Assembly (NCBI GenBank): GCA_016180275.1
Contig: JACPBN010000058.1
Location: 1 to 8,696 of the forward strand
DNA: 8,696 nucleotides
From: Candidatus Woesearchaeota archaeon
Lineage (GTDB): Archaea; Nanobdellota; Nanobdellia; Woesearchaeales; UBA10200
Reading direction: 5' to 3'
The translations under genes were made by a program, and so were the position numbers. Positions 4,558 to 8,696 of this stretch are shown here, in pieces. How positions within the stretch are numbered: position 1 is the first letter of the stretch; each line of letters opens with the position of its first letter. The notes beneath the pieces are model-generated. The model saw only the letters and a list, made by a program, of their open reading frames with translations, was not told the origin of the DNA and ran no database searches.

Positions 4558-5523
4558 TTATGCTGAGATTATACTCTTCTTTGCTTCTGTATTAACTAAG
4601 TTCTTTCCGATACCCTCTCCAACATTAAAGCTTTGCCTGGAAAACGACTTAAATAATGCATCAATAAAACCTTGCGGCTTTTTGTATTCAACCAGCTGGA
4701 TATCAGGCAAATTTAAAGTGTCTTTTAGAATATCCTTGGCTGTTTCTTTATCCCCTAAAACATCTACTAACCCAAGTTTTTGCGCTTCCTCGCCAAGATA
4801 GAACAGTCCGTCTGCCAATTTCCTGACATCCTCAACACCCATGTTTCTGTTTTTTGCGATTTCTTTTATGAAATATTCATGTACAGAGTCAAGCTGTTTT
4901 TTTATTTTTTTTTTCTCTTCATCTGTCAGATTCCTGAATGGACTTCCAATATCCTTGTATTTGCCTGCAACAAGGCGCCTGTAATTAATGCCGTATTTGT
5001 CAAACAATTTGTTGAATTCTAAGTATGAGGAAATTACGCCGATTGATCCTGTAACAGAGAGAGGAGATGCTATAATTAAATCTGTTGAAGATGCTATCCA
5101 GTATGCGCCTGAAGTGCCCATCTCCCTAATAACTGCAATTGTTGTCTTGTTTACATTTGAGCTTACTCTTGCAATTTCGTCTGCAATTTCTTTGCTGGCA
5201 ACTGCTGAACCGCCTGGGCTGTTAATCTCAAATAAGATTGCTTTAACATCCGGATTTTCTTCTGCTTTTTTTATAAGCTTGATTATCTCATCTGATGCAG
5301 CCTGATCATCCAAAGTAAATTCATCTTCCTGTGCTGTAATAATTCCACGGATTTTGATTAATGCAACATTACCCCATGCAGCCTCATCTGAATAAGAAAA
5401 TAAGCTTGTTATGCCTGCAAATATATATGCAAAAAATGTTAAGATTAATAATGTTATAATTATAGCAAGCCATCTGCTTTTAGGAGAAGGCATATTATTT
5501 TGGAGTGTTTTATTTTTTGACAT
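4558..5523 (-). CDS. sppA: Signal peptide peptidase SppA-type serine protease
   Basis: A 321-residue membrane-anchored S49 peptidase of the short (single-domain) form. One transmembrane helix lies at about 18-38, and the protease domain faces outward. Motifs: EINSPGGSAVAS (99-110); the nucleophile Ser138 in GTSGAYWIAS (136-145); SVTGSIGV (156-163); and the general-base lysine in AGKYKDIGSP (186-195), probably Lys190. These enzymes digest cleaved signal peptides and other peptides within the membrane. The upstream RDD gene ends 36 nt before this start on the same strand with no obvious TATA in between, so cotranscription is likely; GTGAT at 5530-5534 is a weak ribosome binding site. The C-terminal tail beyond about residue 285 is hydrophilic and not conserved in my memory of the family. 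Confidence 0.93.
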   Translation of the reverse strand: MSKNKTLQNNMPSPKSRWLAIIITLLILTFFAYIFAGITSLFSYSDEAAWGNVALIKIRGIITAQEDEFTLDDQAASDEIIKLIKKAEENPDVKAILFEINSPGGSAVASKEIADEIARVSSNVNKTTIAVIREMGTSGAYWIASSTDLIIASPLSVTGSIGVISSYLEFNKLFDKYGINYRRLVAGKYKDIGSPFRNLTDEEKKKIKKQLDSVHEYFIKEIAKNRNMGVEDVRKLADGLFYLGEEAQKLGLVDVLGDKETAKDILKDTLNLPDIQLVEYKKPQGFIDALFKSFSRQSFNVGEGIGKNLVNTEAKKSIISA

Positions 5524-5559
5524 TTAGGCATCACTTTCTTTTAGGCATTTAATTTTAAC

Positions 5560-6120
5560 TCAAACATCACTTTGGTAATAATCTATTATCTTAATTTCAA
5601 TTAGCTGTATTTTGGCAACTCTCTCCATAAACCTATTGTTTGTAAATAAAATGCTGAGGATTTCCACGGGCCACAAAAATATAAAAGGGAAGAAAGGCAC
5701 CAGGCTTAAATTACTTGTAAAAACCTGCCAAAACCCTGGCTTTGATAATTTCTCATCTTGATTTGCCGGAACCTGGACCAAAAAAAGATTAAACAATATT
5801 TTGCCAACTGTCTGGCCAAGCTTCCATTCAAGAATTGTAAAATAGGATATTGTTAAAATGGCTATAAAGAAAGAAGCCATCATCAAGGAAGAAAGATTTT
5901 CTTGAGAGGCAGTTAACATCTGAAATGCTTTTTGATATGAATCTGCCCCAGCAATCAATGAAGCAAAATTTGCTTTAAACGGAGAGAATACAATTAAATC
6001 CAGCAAAGCAATATCTATAATAAAAGCTCCTGCCCTTTTCCAGATGCTGGCAGGCAACAGAAATGTCTTAGTCATCTGCGGTGTTATCAATGCATCCAAG
6101 TATTTGTTGAGATTTTTCAT
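5560..6120 (-). CDS. RDD family integral membrane protein
   Basis: A 186-residue membrane protein of the RDD family. The family-naming Arg lies in SIWKRAGAFIID (residues 25-36: R29, D36), at the start of the first helix. The central LEWKLGQTVGKILFN (97-111) matches the conserved W-x2-GQT-x-GK segment, and a third segment near 161-175 (NNRFMERVAKIQLIE) fits the end of the domain. Helices lie near 31-46, 78-96, 106-118 and 140-160. RDD proteins are poorly characterised; transport roles have been proposed for some. A TATA element at 6146-6155 lies about 26 nt upstream, giving a very short leader. It probably shares a transcript with the downstream sppA gene, which hints at a membrane-quality role but does not prove it. 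Confidence 0.82.
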   Translation of the reverse strand: MKNLNKYLDALITPQMTKTFLLPASIWKRAGAFIIDIALLDLIVFSPFKANFASLIAGADSYQKAFQMLTASQENLSSLMMASFFIAILTISYFTILEWKLGQTVGKILFNLFLVQVPANQDEKLSKPGFWQVFTSNLSLVPFFPFIFLWPVEILSILFTNNRFMERVAKIQLIEIKIIDYYQSDV

Positions 6121-6145
6121 TGTAATTGCAGAAATAACCTGTTAG

Positions 6146-6155
6146 TATTTATATT
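6146..6155 (-). promoter_or_regulatory. TATA box of the RDD-sppA unit
   Basis: On the minus strand AATATAAATA lies 25-34 nt before the RDD start codon. No T-tract or other promoter is visible between the RDD gene and sppA. Confidence 0.55.
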
Positions 6156-6198
6156 TTTTTGGATTAACTGCATTCGTTATAATAATTTCCTGAGATTT

Positions 6199-6558
6199 TC
6201 AAGCGGCAAAGGCAAGTATAACTCCAGGAATAACTGCTGCCAATAAGCTGGTCAATAGCCTTAACACAAACCACACAAAGAATATTTCTAATGCAACCTT
6301 CCAGGAATCATGAAAATAAGATTTAATCAGCCAATAGCCAACGCCCATGCTGGCAATCAAAGTTATTATCTCGCGAAAATAGCCAAACTTTATCATATAC
6401 CTTAATGCAAGATTGACAAATTCAACTGCAGTCGCAACTAAGAAAGCAACATCAACCCTAACATGCCTTAGCTCATATTTTGCAGCAACAGCATGCAGAA
6501 TAAATGTGCTTATAGGTATCATAATAATAGTGAACAATAAATCCATCAATACTGCCAT
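6199..6558 (-). CDS. Four-helix membrane protein of unknown function
   Basis: 119 residues, largely hydrophobic, with predicted helices at about 5-25, 37-57, 63-81 and 87-117. Charged loops are short (KYELRHVRVD, 27-36; KFGYFRE, 57-63; KSYFHDSWK, 79-87). No catalytic motif, signal peptide or known domain is recognised. The start ATG at 6556-6558 has GAGGT at 6563-6567, a good ribosome binding site, and a TATA-like TTATTTAAA at 6593-6601 upstream. Its own promoter and the 78-nt gap to the RDD gene suggest a separate transcript, although the same-strand cluster RDD-sppA lies directly downstream. It could be a small holin-like or transporter-accessory protein; that cannot be decided here. Confidence 0.72.
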   Translation of the reverse strand: MAVLMDLLFTIIMIPISTFILHAVAAKYELRHVRVDVAFLVATAVEFVNLALRYMIKFGYFREIITLIASMGVGYWLIKSYFHDSWKVALEIFFVWFVLRLLTSLLAAVIPGVILAFAA

Positions 6559-6592
6559 TTTTACCTCTTTTTTTAGAATTATATTATCACAG

Positions 6593-6601
6593 TTTAAATA
6601 A
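6593..6601 (-). promoter_or_regulatory. TATA-like element of the four-helix membrane protein gene
   Basis: Minus-strand TTATTTAAA would place the start near 6568, directly before the GAGGT site at 6563-6567. A second AT-rich block at 6579-6588 is too close to the ATG to be the TATA box. Confidence 0.4.
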
Positions 6602-6724
6602 GTTTGTTATTACTAGAAAAAAGGTATTTGTTTAGCTACAATAACATCAAAAGCGGTGGCGACTGCCAAATTATGACGAACACAAATCAGCATAACATAG
6701 CCAAGTTGCGACGGGCAATGCCAG

Positions 6725-7126
6725 CTAATTAAACATCGAGAAGCACAACATATAATATTCCATTAACACAACCACTATCAAAGCGTAGATCTTCAATTTG
6801 CCGGTCAGCTTATCAATCTTCTCTTCTTTATCTGGGCCAATTGCCATGCAGGTTACTGTTCCAGGCTCTACAACTGTTTTGCCGGCATCTTCAATAACTG
6901 CAGTTACAAAGCCAGAAGCTTTTGCCTGGTCATTGTAGAAATATAATTCTTTCAAATCTGTAACTTTTAAAACTATCTTTGCCATGCCCTGATTGCGCCA
7001 TTCTTTAACACGCTCTTTATCACTTTTTAAGGCTGCATCTACAGCTGCATGCGCGCATTGTGCAGCTAATTTTCCTTTCGGAAGCTTTAGATCATCTCTG
7101 ACTAGGATTACCTGTTTTAATGCCAT
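6725..7126 (-). CDS. pth2: Peptidyl-tRNA hydrolase, Pth2 type, with a hydrophobic C-terminal extension
   Basis: 133 residues of the archaeal/eukaryal Pth2 family, which frees tRNA from peptidyl-tRNA dropped by ribosomes. Conserved segments: KQVILVRDDLKLPKGKLAAQ (4-23) and CAHAAVDAAL (24-33), including the Lys and His of the active region (K17, K19, H26); GMAKIVLKV (47-55); EDAGKTVVEPGTVTCMAIGP (79-98) with the active-region Asp80 and Thr90; and LTGKLK (107-112). Typical archaeal Pth2 proteins end shortly after this last segment, at about 115-121 residues. Here a further stretch of about 20 residues follows (ALIVVVLMEYYMLCFSMFN), hydrophobic and rich in Val, Leu, Met and Tyr. The TATA box at 7149-7157 is 23 nt upstream, so the mRNA is probably leaderless. 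Function is secure; the tail is odd. Confidence 0.94.
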   Translation of the reverse strand: MALKQVILVRDDLKLPKGKLAAQCAHAAVDAALKSDKERVKEWRNQGMAKIVLKVTDLKELYFYNDQAKASGFVTAVIEDAGKTVVEPGTVTCMAIGPDKEEKIDKLTGKLKIYALIVVVLMEYYMLCFSMFN

Positions 7127-7148
7127 GGGCTGTTATGTTATTGTAAAG

Positions 7149-7157
7149 TATAAATAA
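7149..7157 (-). promoter_or_regulatory. TATA box of pth2
   Basis: Minus-strand TTATTTATA lies 22-30 nt before the start codon, with no ribosome binding site in between. This is the leaderless arrangement. Confidence 0.6.
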
Positions 7158-7251
7158 GTTTTGGTTTTTATTAATTTTTGGATGAAGCATTTCACCTTTT
7201 TTAATCAAATATATCTGGAAGAGTATTTAAGTTTATCATCTGTTAAATTTT

Positions 7252-8064
7252 CTATCTCTTCTTCTGTGAAATAAACGTCCTCATCCTATTTACAAACTTA
7301 TTTGCCTCTTCATAATATCTTTCAAACTCTTCGCCGGAAACTTCTTTTATCTCTCTGTGGACAATCATCTTCATCAATTTATAGAAGCGCTGCATTGTCT
7401 GCGCATACTCTTCTTCCAGCAATTTCTTAGAAACTAATCTTGACTCTAATAAATCTGCAACATGATCCGGGCTTGGCGGAATCTCTCCCAAATGCATCAA
7501 TGCAGAATGCGCAGAATCAATGACTGCCCAGTATAAATCAAGTGTGGCTTGTGTAATATGCCATCTTGAATTAGTTAGAGTTCTTGGAGCTCTTGCAAAA
7601 TATGTCCAGATGCTTTCAGCAGTTGGCCTGACTCTGCCTTGGGCGAGCAATGCCTGCAAAGGCGAGAAAAAACCAGCATCCAATATTGGCACGCCTTCTC
7701 TGAGTATATTAATCGCAATTGGATCTCCTGCTCTTACATATTCCCAGAATGTTGTAAGCTTTAAGCTGATAACATGCAGTTTAGGAGATAAATCAGTTAT
7801 AATTTTCTGAGTGATAATGCGATATGCAGAAACAAACTCTGGAGTTAAAAACATGCTGACATCATCAACAATAACAAGAATGTCAATATCACTTTGTTTA
7901 TCCAGCTTTTTCTGTTTTGCCAAGCTTCCAAACAGCACAACACCTTTAATAAAAGGCCCAAACTCTTTAATGGCTTTTCTAGCAAAATCACGTGCAATGT
8001 CTAACTCATTCTGCTTGTACTTATATTCATTTAAAGGCTTCTTTATTGGCTCCTGAAACTCCAT
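7252..8064 (-). CDS. Nucleotidyltransferase (Pol-beta/MNT type) fused to a HEPN-like domain
   Basis: 270 residues. The N-terminal nucleotidyltransferase domain (about 20-125) has GVVLFGSLAK (41-50), then SDIDILV (58-64), giving the GS motif and the first two metal-binding acids D59 and D61. A third acid is not seen at the expected strand, where the sequence reads KLHVIS (95-100). From about 150 to the end the protein is helical (ATLDLYWAVIDSAHSALMHL at 173-192, then a Pro-rich turn and long charged helices), which looks like a HEPN-type domain. Separate MNT and HEPN proteins form toxin-antitoxin pairs in prokaryotes; here they are one chain, a form I associate with DPANN genomes. A TATA box at 8089-8097 lies 25 nt upstream, suggesting a leaderless transcript. 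Substrate unknown. The nucleotidyltransferase part is secure, the HEPN label less so. Confidence 0.85.
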   Translation of the reverse strand: MEFQEPIKKPLNEYKYKQNELDIARDFARKAIKEFGPFIKGVVLFGSLAKQKKLDKQSDIDILVIVDDVSMFLTPEFVSAYRIITQKIITDLSPKLHVISLKLTTFWEYVRAGDPIAINILREGVPILDAGFFSPLQALLAQGRVRPTAESIWTYFARAPRTLTNSRWHITQATLDLYWAVIDSAHSALMHLGEIPPSPDHVADLLESRLVSKKLLEEEYAQTMQRFYKLMKMIVHREIKEVSGEEFERYYEEANKFVNRMRTFISQKKR

Positions 8065-8088
8065 TTTATCAATCGTTAGAGAACATGC

Positions 8089-8097
8089 TTTATTAAA
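8089..8097 (-). promoter_or_regulatory. TATA box of the nucleotidyltransferase gene
   Basis: Minus-strand TTTAATAAA ends 24 nt before the start codon at 8064, with no ribosome binding site in between. Confidence 0.5.
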
Positions 8098-8144
8098 CTT
8101 TGTAAGTATGAGAGAATAGTAACATTATAATGTGCTTATGTTTT

Positions 8145-8419
8145 GTAACTGTAAAGCTACATTTTGCAAAGTCGAGGCGGAGGCTGCCCTTTTTTAGCGA
8201 GCACTATTCTACTTAACTGAATCAAGTATGGTCGGGCAGTTGGTAGCGTGCAGGAAAGATAGTCGTCAAAAAGAAAAACTACATTCGTTAGTGCAGCTTT
8301 ATGCTGCACACTTTTATCAAATTTTCGTAAAATTTGGGAGACACAACTTATCCACTAATCCTGCAAGTGCTCGCTGGCAGCTTCCGCCTCGACTTTTATC
8401 GTCTAAGCTTTATAGTTAC
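8145..8419 (+). repeat. Long imperfect inverted-repeat element (MITE-like or structured RNA)
   Basis: This 275-bp block fills the gene-free gap at 8065-8453. Its arms pair as 8145-8158 with 8406-8419 (14 bp), 8168-8188 with 8376-8396 (21 bp), 8196-8205 with 8366-8375 (10 bp) and 8249-8255 with 8359-8365 (7 bp). The first two helices are separated by a symmetrical 9x9 loop. The left arm carries a 7-nt bulge (8189-8195) and a 43-nt insert with the hairpin TACTT/AAGTA. Inside are hairpins GTGCAGC/GCTGCAC (8291-8309) and CAAATTTT/AAAATTTG (8318-8336). Both imperfect positions in the two longest helices are G-U pairs if the plus strand is transcribed, and A-C mismatches if the minus strand is. It matches no RNA I know. 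GC content is above the surrounding DNA. No convincing coding frame is seen in it. Confidence 0.8.
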
Positions 8420-8453
8420 TATGTTTTTAAGATTGACCGGAATTATTCAGCGT

Positions 8454-8696
8454 TTATATGTGCAAAAATATATTTGTCACAAGCACAGCAATATAGCTGA
8501 AAAATAATATGCTTCCTTGCAGCCTGGAAATTCCCTGCTTGTAAACCATAAATACCAGCATCAGAATGCTCATTATAACCATGACAGGGATATCAAACAC
8601 AAGCCAGCTGTTTGCTAAGCTAATTGGCTGAATCATGGATAAAATGCCTAATGTAACCAACAAAGTAAATATGTCTGAGCCAAGTGTTTCTGAAAC
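8454..8696 (-). CDS. Na+/Ca2+ exchanger family (CaCA, YrbG-like) membrane protein, C-terminal part
   Basis: The open frame enters from the right window edge and ends with TAA at 8454-8456; about 80 C-terminal residues are visible. It begins VSETLGSDIFTLLVTLGILS, which fits the end of the second alpha repeat of CaCA exchangers (GS-[ND]-IF followed by a glycine-containing helix). Two further helices follow (PVMVIMSILMLVFMVY and a last one near SILFFSYIAVLVTNIFL), joined by the KQGISRLQG loop typical of YrbG-type proteins. Such proteins exchange Na+ for Ca2+ across the cytoplasmic membrane. A TTG at 8663 is not the start; the frame is open beyond it to the edge. The gene ends 34 bp from the inverted-repeat element. 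Confidence 0.75.
   Translation of the reverse strand, partial: VSETLGSDIFTLLVTLGILSMIQPISLANSWLVFDIPVMVIMSILMLVFMVYKQGISRLQGSILFFSYIAVLVTNIFLHI

Noticed and set aside
4780..5305. Two forward open frames opposite sppA
   Set aside because: They are antisense shadows of the conserved SppA coding region.
6640..6725. C/D box sRNA or a tRNA half in the GC-rich pocket
   Set aside because: No proper C box with matching D boxes at usual spacing is seen on either strand, and no T-arm with A58 can be formed.
8145..8419. Identity as RNase P RNA or SRP RNA
   Set aside because: The GGAAAG near 8253 recalls RNase P region I, but the other conserved blocks of RNase P and the SRP helix-8 GGAA motif with its flanking bases are absent.
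8228..8500. Forward open frame of 90 codons
   Set aside because: It runs across the inverted-repeat element into the antisense of the exchanger gene, lacks domain-like sequence and has no ribosome binding site.
1..8696. CRISPR array, insertion sequence with transposase, or prophage
   Set aside because: There is no regularly spaced repeat set and no transposase, integrase or phage structural gene. The only long repeats are the 22-bp pair and the inverted-repeat element.

Overview
The window reads as archaeal chromosome from an AT-rich, small-genome lineage, most likely DPANN (Woesearchaeota/Pacearchaeota-like). Direct support: a tRNA gene interrupted by bulge-helix-bulge (BHB) introns, archaeal TATA elements 24-30 nt upstream of most genes (several transcripts look leaderless), GGTGA/GAGG-type ribosome binding sites, the archaeal/eukaryal peptidyl-tRNA hydrolase Pth2, and an Ap4A-hydrolase-type Nudix protein. 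The lineage is inferred from this content; no rRNA is present to confirm it.

Layout. 1-310: remnant of a Cys-rich protein. 312-1590: a tight two-gene membrane operon (M50 intramembrane metalloprotease, then SpoIIM/DUF95 protein). 1650-2010: a strongly equipped small gene (TATA, SD, T-tract terminator) for a basic 80-residue protein built from two copies of one 32-residue unit. 2014-2442 (minus): Nudix hydrolase. 2474-2627 (minus): tRNA-Gln(CUG) containing three BHB introns, in the D-loop, anticodon loop and T-loop. 2648-3106: the N-terminal part of a DUF1016/YhcG-type nuclease gene flanked by an exact 22-bp promoter-bearing repeat. 3087-3271: a leader with competing hairpins before a TSPPY-type DNA methyltransferase (3272-4132). 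4184-4525: small lipoprotein. 4558-6120 (minus): RDD membrane protein and SppA-type signal peptide peptidase, probably one transcript. 6199-6558 (minus): unknown four-helix membrane protein. 6725-7126 (minus): Pth2 with an unusual hydrophobic tail. 7252-8064 (minus): nucleotidyltransferase-HEPN-like fusion. 8145-8419: a roughly 275-bp inverted-repeat element that can fold into a long branched hairpin. 8454-8696 (minus): the C-terminal end of a Na+/Ca2+ exchanger cut by the window edge.

Functionally this is mostly a mixed housekeeping stretch: membrane proteolysis (M50, SppA), translation (tRNA-Gln, Pth2), nucleotide clean-up (Nudix), ion exchange. Inserted in it is a short accessory patch beside the tRNA gene (nuclease fragment plus methyltransferase), which resembles the remains of a restriction-modification or mobile module.

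The strongest unusual signal is the three-intron tRNA-Gln. All three introns fit BHB geometry, with each cut after the second base of a three-base bulge, and removing them leaves a perfect 73-nt cloverleaf. The large inverted-repeat element at the right end and the duplicated promoter around the truncated nuclease are the next most interesting.
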